Shown here piece by piece: positions 40,601 through 55,600 of a stretch of DNA of 64,000 bases. The stretch is from assembly GCA_947396885.1 (NCBI GenBank), contig OX377202.1, positions 61,034,034 through 61,098,033 on the forward strand. The letters run 5' to 3'. The translations under genes were made by a program, and so were the position numbers. Origin of the DNA: Heligmosomoides polygyrus polygyrus. Taxonomy: Eukaryota; Nematoda; Chromadorea; Rhabditida; Heligmosomidae. A model generated the notes under the pieces. That model was not told where the DNA came from and searched no databases. It was given only the letters and a program-made list of their open reading frames with translations. Each line of letters opens with the position of its first letter. The first letter of the stretch is position 1.

Positions 40601-43600
40601 CTTTAACTTAAAAGAGTTGTGCGCAGCGCATAAGAAGGCTGCAGTATTCAAGGAAAGCTCGTCTCATACATTCCGTCTAGTAAAAGTGGTTTTCCATTTA
40701 TTCTCGACTCCTCAAAAAAAAAATCGACATCGCGAAGTTTCTGGATCTATCCTGGGGGAGGGTATACCTCGCTCAGTCCTTTTGACAGCGAAAATGGACT
40801 ATTTTAAGGAGAACGTAAATTGAGCTAGCTTACGAGAGTGTTTTTCTGCATTTTCTTTAAGGAGAAAGGCCGCCCTGATAGTTTGTTCCGCGCTTCAAGT
40901 GGTGCCCCCCTCCGACTAGGATAGACTGAAGTTTTCCCTTAACAGAAATGGCGTTGCCTTTGCTTCATGCGAACTTCGAAAATGTTCATACTGTAACTTT
41001 TCTTCTCTTAATAGTGCATTTTCTGTCATCGCGGCCGCTTCTTATCCCAATATACGGTCGTTGTGAGTGTGGCAGAATATTCTATATAAAGCTCTTCGAA
41101 AAACATTTAAGCAGAAATTTGGGTAGTTAGTAAAATATTAAATGTATTAGAAATAGCTGAGCTACGCTTAAAGGCACTGATGAATACTCTTGAGCGTTAC
41201 AGACTTTATGATGGCTTGTTGGATATTTCAAAGTGGTAATTGGTGCGAAAGCATGTTTTCCTACAATTAACAGGACTAATAGGAAAGTAACAGTAACAGG
41301 ACTAAAGCAACAGGACTCTCTTAAGCCTACTGCCAACCGAAGGCTGCCTACACCTACTTGTTTCCGCCCAATCACAGCACTATATTTGGTGCTGTGCATA
41401 ACAGTAATGCGGTTGAGAACTTCTGATCTATATGAAGCTAGGTGCTGTGATTTGTACGTCAGTTGTCTCTGCGTTCCGTACAAGACTGCTTCACAACCCA
41501 AGAAATGGTAATATTGTTCGGTCCTTTTCCACTCACAAGGGAAGGGTTTGAAGCGTATGTCTGAACGGGGTGAGCGAGTCATATAGAGAGAATCCTCACC
41601 CCTCAAAAATGTGTCTATTTTTTTGCCAAGTCGTTAAACGCAAGGAGTAGAGGGTCCTTGAAGTCACAATGCACCACAAGTTCGGAGGTCTTGTAGGACC
41701 GCGATGCCTCTGCAGGCAAGCGGCTCGGAGCGCGGTGGAAGTGGGGTTGCTTCATGCAGGGAAGGTCGGGGTTTGGTTCTTCTGTACTGCTGCATTTTTG
41801 CATTTCAACTGATTGGTTGAGATTTGGGATTCTGACGTCTATACATTTTCAGACGTTTTTATGCCTAATTTTCCAGCTGAATGCTGTGGTATTCAGCATG
41901 ATGATGTAGAAATGTTCAACATCAGTGATACACAGCACCGCTGGGAACAATACGGGCAAGGTTCTACATCATCATGCTGAATACCACAGCATTCAGCTGG
42001 ACAATTAGGCATAAAAACGCCTGAAAATGTATAGACGTCAGAATCCCCAAATCTCAACCAATCAGTTGAAATGCAAAAATGCAGCAGTACAGAAGAACAG
42101 GCTCCTCACGGTCTGTTTCCATACATGGACCAATGACCTCGGAAAAAAACATCCTGCTCGGATTTTCAAAAGAGACCTGGATGTGACGTCGGAGGTGGTT
42201 CAAGTGAGAAACGCGGTATGAGAATCCCGCAGATCAACCTAAACGGCATCGGTGCACTCTTTCACTCATCATTGTCCTGGAAATCAGAGGTCTGCTGGAG
42301 GTTTTCTAAAAACTAACACTAACGATGTCTGCCGATGCTCGAGTGGTGATTCACCTGCTACCTCTGAAGTGCGGCCCACCTTTAGACAAGGAACCTTCGA
42401 GGGGAGAAATCAAGCTGGCCGAACGGACGGTCAGCGTACTAAAGGATTTCGAAGCACATCAACTTGAAGTTGACGAAGACGTTGTAGTTGAAAATCCGGT
42501 CAGTAATAATCAAGTCGCAAGAAAGGTACTCTCCACAACGTAGAGTTAGAAAATGCACAGAAAACGTCTGAAAATGGTATAGACGTCAGAATCTTCCAAT
42601 CTCAATCAGTCAGTCGAAATGCAAAAATGCAGTAGCGCACCCCCCCCCCCCCCGACTTTCCTCCCATGAGGCAACCCCACTTCCTCTGCCCTCCGAGCCG
42701 CTTGCCGGCAGAATACGGCGCATCACGAGTATGGACGTACAAGACCCCAAACTCGTAATGCGCCGTATTTCATTGTGACTTCAAGGGCCGCCTACTCCTT
42801 GGTTTAACGACTTGGCAAAAAAATAAACACATTTTTATACTAATTGAGGGGTGGGGATTCTCCCTATATAACTCGCTCCTCCCGTTCAGACATACGCTTC
42901 AGACCCTTCCCTTGTCAGTCCTAATCAGGTCATATCTGAGGGAGCATCAAGCGAACACTGCTAAGAACACGTGTTTCATCGCTTTAAGTTGTCATTTGTT
43001 AAGCATCAGGCTGCCATGGCAGAACTTTAAACGTTTCCTCTTTATCTGCTCGTGTCTATTTCGTGTGTACGCTGGAGAATTCCAATACATAGCATTTAGT
43101 GGTTCGAAGACTGGAAGTCCAGCTTACCCGACTTCTCCTTCAAAGATTGGAGCAATATGGACGGCAATGCAATGTGGAAGGACCTGTCTGATCAGCTTTC
43201 TCACATCAAGAAAGGATTCGGTGGAGAGGGTTCTGAGTCGAAACTTTCGCAGTGGATGGCTCGTTTTGAAGAATTTCGCCGAGATCGAGGTGAAGCTTGT
43301 GGTCAGGACCTATGTTCTGCGTTGACATAGGTGATGGGACGAAGAGTTTTTGCCATTGTTGACGTTTAACAACAATTTGGCTTCTTTGGGAACCTCTGAG
43401 CTGAGTCAAGCTTCCGAGCGTTTTATTATATGATCGTTTCGAGACGTTCGCCTATCATCGCCCTGAGTTTTGCACCGGTACCCTCATTACTATTACTTTA
43501 TTTCAGCTAGTGGCCCATGTATCGAAGAAGAACAAAACTCTGACGCCGGCCAGAAACCCACCAAAGGTGAGATTGGTGTCTATGAATTCCTGTAGTGTGT

Positions 43601-46600
43601 CGCTAGCAAGCATATCACCTTTAGTTTTTGTTGGTTAAGAAGCTACTCTTCTTTCGTTCATGGCTGCGTTTGGAGTCAAAAAGGATGAGGAGAAGAAGCA
43701 GGACGAAAGCTCAGACGAGCGAATTCAGCGCCTACAAGAGGAAATGTTGCGTACACAGGTACCTATTATTTCCCCTCTTAATTGCTTCAGTTTGTTATAC
43801 AATTTTAACGTAAAATTGGAGACTCTTCTAAGCAAGCCAAACGCTTTTCACTCTTTTTGAACTCCTGAATAAACTAGAGACTCTCCAAGAAGGTGGAATA
43901 TTTTTTCAAGGAAAATCTAGTATGACTTTGTTTGAATTTTTTATAAAATTCTAATTTTTATGAAAGAATAATGGTTTAAAGCTGCTTTTAAAGATCACCA
44001 AGGCGGCTATTTTTTTTGGTGCTGAAAGAATTGATTGCGACAAGCCGCTGTCCACAAGTTTTATTCGATTTATAGCAAAAAAATTCTGTTTGCATAGAGT
44101 GTCACGCCTGTAAACGACACAACGAAAACAATTGTAAAGAACACACATATGCTTACTTGTGTTGCATGTAAACAACATTTACACTATCAATCAAATAAAC
44201 ATGCATGCATGGCGCGATCTCGTTTTTTAATGCACTAAATGATTGTAACTTTGTTTCGATTTAAAATAGGTTTACCATTTTTCTCAAAATTAAAAATTTT
44301 ATAAAATTATTGCACTCATTCAGGCAGCTGAACTAAAAAATTTCAAACAGAGTTGTACAAAATTTTCGTTGAACAAATAAATTATTTCTACGATCTTAGA
44401 GAGTCTGTAATTTATCCTACCATTTTAACATAATAGAGGCTAGTTTCAGTTTGAAAGACGTTCACATTGATTTCAAAATCATGTTTCTTAAGATGAGTGT
44501 TGAATTTGATGTGAAAAATGTCGGATTTGACGCGAAAACTGATATATTCGTTCAGAGCCAATACCAGAAGGAGCTAGAAAGACTGGAAAAGGAGAACAAG
44601 GTCTTGAAGCAGAGATTACTGCTAATGGACCAAGGCGCCGCTAAACGATTGAAGAGGTTAAAGGTACGCGTTGTTTATTTCTGCTTAAAAAGTTTGTACA
44701 AGAGGGCATGTAAAGTAGGAGTTCGAAGTAACCCCTGGTTGAATTATAAGATGCAACTTCAACACACTTTAGAATACTAACGCTGTATTTTTAGCGATCA
44801 CTTATCGACATGTACTCTGAGGTGCTTGATCTTCTCAGCGAGTATGACTCCTCGTACGACACAGCAGATAACTTGCCGAGAGTTGTTGTGGTAGGGGATC
44901 AGAGCGCAGGTGTGTCCTCAATTCCTTTCAATCTACATAGTTCTAAGCCTATGTAGACGCAACATCGGGGCTGCTGTTCTGGTCTGGTTCTGTCCTGTTC
45001 TTGGTCTTTCTGTGTATCCGTTGCGAAGATGATTTCTACTCATCTCTGGTGCTTTATAGTGTTTTTAAATTGTTTGGCTACGATTAAAGAAGAAAAAAAT
45101 CAAACTTAAATTTGCTAAACCGGGCTGAGTGGTGGTATTTTGCCTAGGTGATTATTGATAAATAACTTTATTCGGACTTATGCTTCAGCCCTTTCGCCTT
45201 CTCCAGAAGCTTGAAAACTTGAATCAAGTAAAGCCAAAGCTATTCCTCCAAGCTCCATTTCCTTCTGCAAAAATGCGTTCACGAAGTGAAAAGATTGAGA
45301 GCGACACATTAGATCCACATATGGGATGACTTCAGAGCGCGGACATTTTAGTTGTCCACCATCATTGGGTACTTGCACGAACTACCGTCCAATCCGATTG
45401 CTTTCGCATAGCATGAAGATCCTCGAGCGGACTGTCGATGAACGCATTCGTGATATCGTCCGGCTCTCTACCAACCAGTGCGGCTTCGTAGCTGGTTGTG
45501 GCACAGTCGGTGCCATACACGCCGTCCGCCTCCTGGTGGAGAAGCGTCGCGAGAAGCAGAAACCGGTGCATATCGATGCTGCGGTGGACGGCCGGAGTTA
45601 CGCGTTTGGATCGAGTACGCAACGACTCCATACGACAGAGGTTCGGTGTCACCCCGATATTTGAAAAGATGCGCGAAGCTCGTCTGCGATGGTACGGCCA
45701 CGTCCTTCGCGCAAATAATGACACTGTCCGAAAGAATGGTCTTAACCTTGATATGCCCGGTAGGCGGCCACGAGGGCGACCAAAACAGCGGTGGATTGAT
45801 ACGCTGCATCAGCACTTCAAGGTGGCTAGGTTGCACCCTGATCAGGCATTTGATCAGGAAAAGTGACGCCAACATTCCAGGAAAGCGGACCCCGCAAATA
45901 AGCGGGACAGACGCTGAACAAGAAGAAGAAGAAGAATCATTGGCTACTTGATTCGAGCTTAGAGTGTTGGACCTTCTTAAAATCGCTGCTTCCCTGAACC
46001 TCACGGCTATAAATTCGATTTTGTAGTAGAGAAGCTCGACTTGGTCAATCCTTTATTAACAATGTTTCGGGCTCTAAGCCCTTCTTCAGTTCAAAAACCA
46101 GTATCGTTGCACATCTCTACAACAACAGCATACACACACGTAGTAAACTTTCCAAACATACTTGGGAATCAGGAAAGGAAGGAGGGGCTAGAGATGTTCT
46201 TTGATGCGTTTGGCCTTAAATGAAGTGCAAGTCTTTGAGGTACCTATATATGCTAGATCATGAAAGCGCTAGCGGGTAGTGACCGCTAGCGCTTCCATGA
46301 TCTTCCTCTCCATCGGACTTGTCAGATTCCTGTGGAGAATCGAAACTCGCAGTTGCGGCAGCGGATCATGTATTAAGGGTGCGTGTTTCGAAAATGGATT
46401 GCGTGGGTAGCTTTGAGAGCTACGCATAGTTCTCAGTTCTCTCAGAAATGTTCGTCCATTCTGTTTCCAAGTGATCTACCTGTCTCGCCAATGTAGAATT
46501 CCTCGCAGGATGTGCAGGCCACTTTGTAACCGCACCACTAATATTTTGTTTTCTTCTTCGCAGATCAAACAATCTGCACTTTCACACTGATTCTCATATG

Positions 46601-49600
46601 GACGCGAAGCTGTAAGTAGGCGTCGTAAAGGGGGTGGTCGGAAAACGGGCATGTAGGGAGTCGATCGTTTTCGATGCGGTTCACGTGCAATGCGAAGGAA
46701 TCCGTGATGAAAGGTATGATTAAAGGAGAGCCGCTAAGTGATCGTGGAGGTTTCCAACAACGACATTCCCTTGAGCCATATCAGTTTTGCCGCAGAGTTT
46801 CTTTCACTTTACCCCACTTCTGTAAAGTTCGTGGATGTCAGCGCAGTAGATGCCGCAATCGTATGATGAACAATATTTCATTTCATTTCATTTATTGCAC
46901 AAGTTGTGCACCTTAAATAAATAAAATACAGTAGACAGAAACAAAAGCAGTACTCCATGTTGTGCATGCTGTAGTCTAAGTGTTTTTTGAACCTTTGATC
47001 ATAAATTTTTAGGAATCGTGTATACGATTTGGGGTCGTAGCAAACTCATAGCCAGTAATTGGAGAGAGAGGAAATGAATATGGCGGCAGCACTACGAAAA
47101 GAAAAGTAGACAGAAAAAGTGCTTTGCGTGTTAATGCTTCTGTGCCGTTGCAATCACCATTACACCATAAATAAGCTGAAACGATGTGAGAGAGCGAGGA
47201 GAATGTATGAAATGTTGAGAATAAGGAGATAGGACAGTGAGTAATGCTACGAGTTGAGAAATTTAATGACGGTTCGAAAAGCACTCATATAATTGACGGC
47301 AACAATACATAATACTACTCTTAAATATCTTTAATGCAAGTTATCTTTATCTGCCGATGTCTTCTTGGAATTTACGAATGTGAATGTTGCTGATTTAAAA
47401 AAGCAGGAAGCGATATAGTAGATCAGAGCAGGATTTGCCGATGCGAAGTCCATGGGAGAAAGATGCACTGGTTCACTAGAAAACAGTATGCTTTCACCAA
47501 CCTGCGTCTGAAAACTGAGCCCGATTGGGCTTGGAAGATATTCTGTTTCATATGCGTAGAATGTAACATGAATGTTATGAAGAGCGCTGATATTCTTACT
47601 TTCGAATTCAAATGAGGGAGAAATCGATCTGCTCGTGGAGTTCCTGATGTTAGCTTGATCGTTGGAAACGCTGAATTCAGCCTTCCAAGTGTTTGTCTTA
47701 GTATTGTCCACGATTTTTCCACAACGAAGATGTCATCGATATATTGCCCGAAGTATAACACTCTCGTAGAGAAAGCCAACTGCTGAAGAGTACCATAAAC
47801 GTGATGGCGAGCGGTGGTGCTAACCCACTGCCAGACCTCACATTTGCTTATCGAACACATTTCAGAAGCGGAATGGGCTCACTTCGGCCGCGCTCCTTCA
47901 TATCCTCTCTGTGTAACCCGAAAAGTTGAAGATTTTGATGATGCAGCCCACCACTGTGCCCCTTTTTCTTACGGAGAAGAGACTCCCAGTCTTCCGGATT
48001 TACCTTTCCCTGCAGTCAGAGCATGTGATAAAGTACCAGATGTTCATCGGGTTACCGTTCGCCGTCTGGTTGCAAACCCCTCATAATACAACACCTGTTT
48101 TTTGTTCATTCTTGGACATATACTAAAATTGGAACCTTTGTTGAAGCGGCTCTTATTTTCTTCTGTGTTCGTCCTTACATTTATTACAGTAAACAATGGC
48201 CTGAAATATCATATAGAATTGGATAGTAGGACATGGTAATATGGCGTCTTCAAAATGGTTCAAAAAGTTTGTTTCCGGCAATTCATGAAATGCTATGACT
48301 CAAAGTGTGCGCCAATATCCACGTATCGACAAACATGCACACATACGCTTCGTCACTTGTTATATAGGATCGTCCTACCACCACTCAGAAGTAACCTATT
48401 CTGCAGAAAAATAGGTAAAATCAGTCGATGGTTCGCTGGTCGATACTACTTGCTGTCCGGTGGCAAGCCATATGCATAACCTCTTAGCTTCTTAAATAAC
48501 GGACAGCCAAAAAAACACCTTAAATTGGGACTCGTCTCTTATCCTCCGGCGTTTTACGAGGGTGGTGTGTATCTGTCCCAGCGAAGGTATACGGAATATT
48601 ATGCAATGCTTCGATAGGAGCACGCAAGTGGAAATGTACTATTCGTGAGCACAAATGGATTATGAATCTGAAGGCCTGCAGTATGCATGAGTTAGTCCGC
48701 ACAACTGCACTAGGTAGTGTTGGGCTCTGAGAGAGGAAGGATCCAGCGCTGAGTGTGGTGATCTCAAGTTAGCCAGGTGGACAATCAACGCTTGCCGTTT
48801 TGTTACTTGCTCCTCATTAGTTCGTTATCATGACATTGCGGTATAAATAATCTGATTTTTATTAACTTGCCTATTTTTTGTTACGTTTCTTCTATATTTG
48901 TGAAGTGATGTTCTAGGAGCAATATTATTTAGTGTCAAAATCTGTAAACTGTGCTTTTCAAAATTTCAAGAGTGCTGGCTGTTGATTGAATGTTGACAAG
49001 CATTCTTTTCATTTGAAAGGAAGCTGGTGGCGAACCTTCCATCTGTCCGCTTTGTTCTGCATCCTCTGAGCAGCCTAGCTCTTTCTCTACTATGGCTGCT
49101 ATGCACGGCCACATTCTCTTTTCCATAGGTGTATTGTTTGTGAGAATTACAGGTAAGACTTCCGTTCTTGAGATGGTTGCTCAAGCACGCATCTTTCCTC
49201 GTGGTTCTGGAGAAATGATGACGCGAGCACCCGTCAAGGTGCGTGTCGACTGTTTTTTGTCCAAATAACGGCACTGAAGGAGGTTTTGCTCTCAGGTAAC
49301 TTTATCTGAGGGGCCGTATCACGTCGCGCAGTTCAAAGACTCCACTCGCGAATTTGATCTATCCAAGGAAGAGGACCTAAAGCAGCTTAGGAAGGAAATA
49401 GAAGTTAGAATGAGGAATTCGGTGAAGGGTGGACGGACTGTTTCCAGTGATGTTATATCTCTCACTGTAAAAGGTTGGCATAATATTCGTGTGAGACTTT
49501 CTGGCTCCATATATGAAGATGTGTATGTATCTAGGTCCGAATCTTGCGCGAATGGTACTGGTAGATCTTCCTGGTGTTATCTCCACAGTGACCGCAGACA

Positions 49601-52600
49601 TGGCGAGGGAGACAAAGGACGATATCATAAAAATGAGTCGCTCGTACATGGAAAATCCTAATGCTATAATTCTCTGCATCCAAGATGGGTATGTGTAGGC
49701 GTATGGCTTGAGCATAGGGATAGCTGACGAACATGCGATATTTTGCAGTTCTGTTGATGCGGAGCGGAGCAATGTCACTGATTTAGTTAGCAGTATTGAT
49801 CCGGCGGGCAGAAGAACTATTCTGGTTCTAACCAAGGTAAAAAAAAACTTAATCCAAGCGTAGCATCGAGAGTTCGTTTCAACTCTGTACTTCTGGTTCC
49901 AGGTTGACATGGCGGAGAAGAACTTGACTAATCCTGACAGAATAAAAAAGATCCTGGAAGGAAAGCTGTTCCCTATGAAAGCGCTGGGCTATTTTGGAGT
50001 AGTAACTGGCCGAGGCAATAGTGCCGATTCCATAGAGGAGATTCACAAGTACGAGGAGGAATTTTTTGCGAACAGTCAGCTTTTAAAGTGGGTTTCTACT
50101 TGTTTTGTTTTTGTGCCGTACATTTGTGACAGTGTGGAAGCGGTATTAAATGAAGGAAAAATAGTGCTCCAGAGATGGTGTCCTGAAGCCGTCGCAGATG
50201 ACAACGAGGAACATGTCTTTTGCGGTGTCCGAGTGTTTCTGGAGAATGGTTCGAGACTCAATTGAAAGTCAGGCTGATGCGTTCCGTGCTACGAGGTCTA
50301 GCGATACACGTGGTTCTGTTTTACGACCCGATTTTGTATTTAATGGCATCAATAAGATTATGCGCGATGGTTAGAGCTGGTCTTCACTCCGTAGAAATAT
50401 CGATGTCTTAAGCTCATGGGGTTAAGCAGTGGTCTACTTTTCAAGCCTTATCGAACTGGAGAACAGAACAACACGAATTATTAGGTTGTAACGAAATGAA
50501 TGGCACTGAACCACTGTAAATTTAAACAGTTAATATCTCGGCTTGTAGGCAAGTTTATTAATCGAAATAAAAACCTGATTCTACACATCTTTGCCAACGT
50601 GACACAAGCTTTTTTATCCCAGTAGCATAAAAATAAGAAGTTCTGGAATTGACGAAATCTTCGAAGGCACTTTCGGCATCCTGTTGGTATTTGAATATTT
50701 TCCCTATCAAGAAGTCGCCAAGATGCTTGAAGAAATGGTAGTCTGTTGGGGAGAGGTCGGGAGAAAACGGAGGATGTGGTAGAGTTTCCATGCTCAGCTC
50801 ATTCAATTTCTGCAACGTCATTCGTGCTACATGGGGGCGTTGTCGTGCAGAAGGAGAACTCGCCTTCGGTTTACCAAGGCCGGCCGGATATCCTTCGACT
50901 TTTTCATCATTTCTTCAATTTCAATGCAGTACTTCTCTGCCGTGATGGATTCACCGGGAGGGAGGAAGCTGTGGTGAATAATTCCCAGCGAACCCACCAT
51001 ACTGTCACCATTACTTTCTTTTGGTGCAATTCCGGCTTCGCAAAAACCTTGGGGCTCTCATCGCTGTCCACCCACTGTGCCGATCGTCGCCTGTTGTCGT
51101 ACATTATCCATTTCTCGTCACAGGTTACGATGCGATCAAGGAATGGGTCCGTTTCGTTCCGTAGAAGCAGTGCGGAAGAGATCTCAGATCGTCGGTTTCT
51201 TTGCTCCTCAGAGAGCTCGTGAGGCACCCATCTTTCCATCTTTTTGGTCTTTCCAATTTCCTTCAGATGCCGGGCAGCTGTGTTGTGACTGACGCCAGGA
51301 ACCTTCGCTATCTCCCTGGTACCTTTGTGTGGATCCTCCTCTACCACATCTCTCAGCTTGTCCTCATCAACATCACTATGCCTCCAACGACCTTCATGTT
51401 CTTCCAAGCTCTCATCTCCATTCCGGAACTTCTGATACCAACGATACGCCGTCCGAATTGTGGAACATCCTTGACCGAATGCGGCGTTGATCTTCTCGTC
51501 CGCCTCCTTAGCTGTAGTGCCCAGCTTGAATTCGTACAAGTAAATGCCTCGGATTACCCTTTTGTCCATCTGCAAAAAAGTCAATAAAACTCTAAAGTTT
51601 TCCCACTTTTACATAGAAAATTTGGTACTCACCGGTAGAGCAAAGTTTGCGCTTCTAAATGATATGCCACATGTTACGGTTTGTCCTTGATCAAACGCGT
51701 AAGGACGCGCCAAAAAATGGCGCGAGCCAGTGCCATTTAATTCGCTACAACCTAATAGTTCGTACTGAGTCTTTGAAACGGCGTTTGCTATCTGGCTTCT
51801 AGGATTGCTCATTTATAAATACCAAGCTATTTCGGTACTGCAAGAGGATTGCTTAAGGTTCAACCTTGAGACCGAATGGAAGAACACCTTTCCTCGAATA
51901 CGGCAGCTGGACAGAGATGAGCTTTTCGATAAGGTTTGCATCCATGTTTGTAAATTAGATTGGAGGAATGTATATGCTTTTGCGTTTGCGTTAGGTGCTG
52001 ATTTAGGTTTCTATAAATGTAGTGGTCTGTTTTCATGAATGTTTTCTGGAATGTTTTTGGGAGCCTTATTTATTATTCGACCAGCTTCGCAGGCTTCGCC
52101 GGCGCCGTACGCTGGACGTGCGGGCCACGCCGGGCTTGCTGGCTTCGCCGGCTTCGGGTATGGCGGGCCACACTGGGAACGTAGTCCAAACCTAGCTGGG
52201 GATGCTTCAGGCCACGCCAGGCTTGCCGGCTTCGCCGGCTTCCGGTATGGCGGGCCACACTGGGAACGTAGCCCGAACCTAGCTGGGGATGCTTCCTCAG
52301 CCAGCGTCCGTCGCCGGCTTCGCCGGCGCCGTACGCTGGACGTGCGGGCCACGCCAGGCTTGCTGGCTTCGCCGACTTCGGGTATGGCGGGAACGTAGTA
52401 GCCCAATCCTAGCTGGGGATGCTTCCTTCCTCAGGCGAAAATGAAGGAGAAATGAAGTGTAAAGGTGGATAAACCCCAGCGTCCGTCGCCGGCTTCGCCG
52501 GCGCCGTACGCTGGACGTGCGGGCCACGCCAGGCTTGCCGGCTTCGCCGACTTCGGGTATGGCGGGCCACACTGGGAACGTAGCCCAAACCTAGCTGGGG

Positions 52601-55600
52601 ATGCTTCAGGCCACGCCAGGCTTGCCGGCTTCGCCGGCTTCGGGTATCGCGGGCCACACTGGGAACGTAGCCCAATCCTAGCTGGGGATGCTTCAGGCCA
52701 CGCCAGGCTTGCCGGCTTCGCCGGCTTCGGGTATGGCGGGCCACACTGGGAACGTAGTCCAAACCTAGCTGGGGATGCTTCAGGCCACGCCAGGCTTGCC
52801 GGCTTCGCCGGCTTCCGGTATGGCGGGCCACACTGGGAACGTAGCCCGAACCTAGCTGGGGATGCTTCCTCAGCCAGCGTCCGTCGCCGGCTTCGCCGGC
52901 GCCGTACGCTGGACGTGCGGGCCACGCCAGGCTTGCCGGCTTCGCCGGCTTCGGGTATGGCGGGCCACACTGGGAACGTAGCCCAAACCTAGCTGGGGAT
53001 GCTTCCTCACAGCGTCCGTCGCCGGCTTCGCCGGCGCCGTACGCTGGACGTGCAGGCCACGCCAGGCTTGCCGGCTTCGCCGGCTTCGGGTATGGCGGGC
53101 CACACTGGGAACGTAGCCCGAACCTAGCTGGGGATGCTTCCTCAGCCAGCGTCCGTCGCCGGCTTCGCCGGCGCCGTACGCTGGACGTGCGGGCCACGCC
53201 AGGCTTGCTGGCTTCGCCGGCTTCGGATATGGCGGGCCACGCTGGGAACGTAGCCCAAACCTAGCTGGGGATGTTGGACGTGCGGGCCACGCCAGGCTTG
53301 CCGGCTTCGGATATGGCGGGCCACGCTGGGAACGTAGTAGCCCAATCCTAGCTGGGGAACGTAGCCCGAACCTAGCTGGGGATGCTTCCTCAGCCAGCGT
53401 CCGTCGCCGGCTTCGCCGGCGCCGTACGCTGGACGTGCGGGCCACGCCGGGCTTGCTGGCTTCGCCGGCTTCGGGTATGGCGGGAACGTAGTAGCCCAAT
53501 CCTAGCTGGGGATGCTTCCTCAGGCGAAAATGAAGGAGAAATGAAGTGTAAAGGTGGATAAACCCCAGCTGGACGTGCGGACCACGCCAGGCTTGCCGGC
53601 TTCGCCGGCTTCGGGTATCGCGGGCCACACTGGGAACGTAGCCCGAACCTAGCTGGGGATGCTTCCTCAGCCAGCGTCCGTCGCCGGCTTCGCCGGCGCC
53701 GTACGCTGGACGTGCAGGCCACGCCAGGCTTGCCGGCTTCGCCGGCTTCGAGTATGGCGGGCCACACTGGGAACGTAGCCCGAACCTAGCTGGGGATGCT
53801 TCCTCAGCCAGCGTCCGTCGCCGGCTTCGCCGGCGCCGTACGCTGGACGTGCGGGCCACGCCAGGCTTGCTGGCTTCGCCGGCTTCGGATATGGCGGGCC
53901 ACGCTGGGAACGTAGCCCAAACCTAGCTGGGGATGCTGGACGTGCGGGCCACGCCAGGCTTGCCGGCTTCGGATATGGCGGGCCACGCTGGGAACGTAGT
54001 AGCCCAATCCTAGCTGGGGAACGTAGCCCGAACCTAGCTGGGGATGCTTCCTCAGCCAGCGTCCGTCGCCGGCTTCGCCGGCGCCGTACGCTGGACGTGC
54101 GGGCCACGCCGGGCTTGCTGGCTTCGCCGGCTTCGGGTATGGCGGGAACGTAGTAGCCCAATCCTAGCTGGGGATGCTTCCTCAGGCGAAAATGAAGGAG
54201 AAATGAAGTGTAAAGGTGGATAAACCCCAGCTGGACGTGCGGACCACGCCAGGCTTGCCGGCTTCGCCGGCTTCGGGTATCGCGGGCCACACTGGGAACG
54301 TAGCCCGAACCTAGCTGGGGATGCTTCCTCAGCCAGCGTCCGTCGCCGGCTTCGCCGGCGCCGTACGCTGGACGTGCGGGCCACGCCAGGCTTGCCGGCT
54401 TCGCCGGCTTCGGGTATGGCGGGCCACACTGGGAACGTAGCCCAAACCTAGCTGGGGATGCTTCCTCACAGCGTCCGTCGCCGGCTTCGCCGGCGCCGTA
54501 CGCTGGACGTGCAGGCCACGCCAGGCTTGCCGGCTTCGCCGGCTTCGGGTATGGCGGGCCACACTGGGAACGTAGCCCGAACCTAGCTGGGGATGCTTCC
54601 TCAGCCAGCGTCCGTCGCCGGCTTCGCCGGCGCCGTACGCTGGACGTGCGGGCCACGCCGGGCTTGCTGGCTTCGCCGGCTTCGGGTATGGCGGGAACGT
54701 AGTAGCCCAATCCTAGCTGGGGATGCTTCCTCAGGCGAAAATGAAGGAGAAATGAAGTGTAAAGGTGGATAAACCCCAGCTGGACGTGCGGACCACGCCA
54801 GGCTTGCCGGCTTCGCCGGCTTCGGGTATCGCGGGCCACACTGGGAACGTAGCCCGAACCTAGCTGGGGATGCTTCCTCAGCCAGCGTCCGTCGCCGGCT
54901 TCGCCGGCGCCGTACGCTGGACGTGCAGGCCACGCCGGGCTTGCTGGCTTCGCCGGCTTCGGGTATGGCGGGAACGTAGTAGCCCAATCCTAGCTGGGGA
55001 TGCTTCCTCAGGCGAAAATGAAGGAGAAATGAAGTGTAAAGGTGGATAAACCCCAGCTGGACGTGCGGGCCACGCCAGGCTTGCTGGCTTCGCCGGCTTC
55101 GGATATGGCGGGCCACGCTGGGAACGTAGCCCAAACCTAGCTGGGGATGCTGGACGTGCGGGCCACGCCAGGCTTGCCGGCTTCGGATATGGCGGGCCAC
55201 GCTGGGAACGTAGTAGCCCAATCCTAGCTGGGGAACGTAGCCCGAACCTAGCTGGGGATGCTTCCTCAGCCAGCGTCCGTCGCCGGCTTCGCCGGCGCCG
55301 TACGCTGGACGTGCGGGCCACGCCGGGCTTGCTGGCTTCGCCGGCTTCGGGTATGGCGGGAACGTAGTAGCCCAATCCTAGCTGGGGATGCTTCCTCAGG
55401 CGAAAATGAAGGAGAAATGAAGTGTAAAGGTGGATAAACCCCAGCGTCCGTCGCCGGCTTCGCCGGCGCCGTACGCTGGACGTGCGGACCACGCCAGGCT
55501 TGCCGGCTTCGCCGGCTTCAGGTATCGCGGGCCACACTGGGAACGTAGCCCAAACCTAGCTGGGGATGCTTCAGGCCACGCCAGGCTTGCTGGCTTCGCC

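Noticed and set aside
46262..46560. Hammerhead ribozyme at the Penelope-like 3' end
   Set aside because: No CTGATGA/GAAA core was seen near the hairpin at 46,264-46,294.
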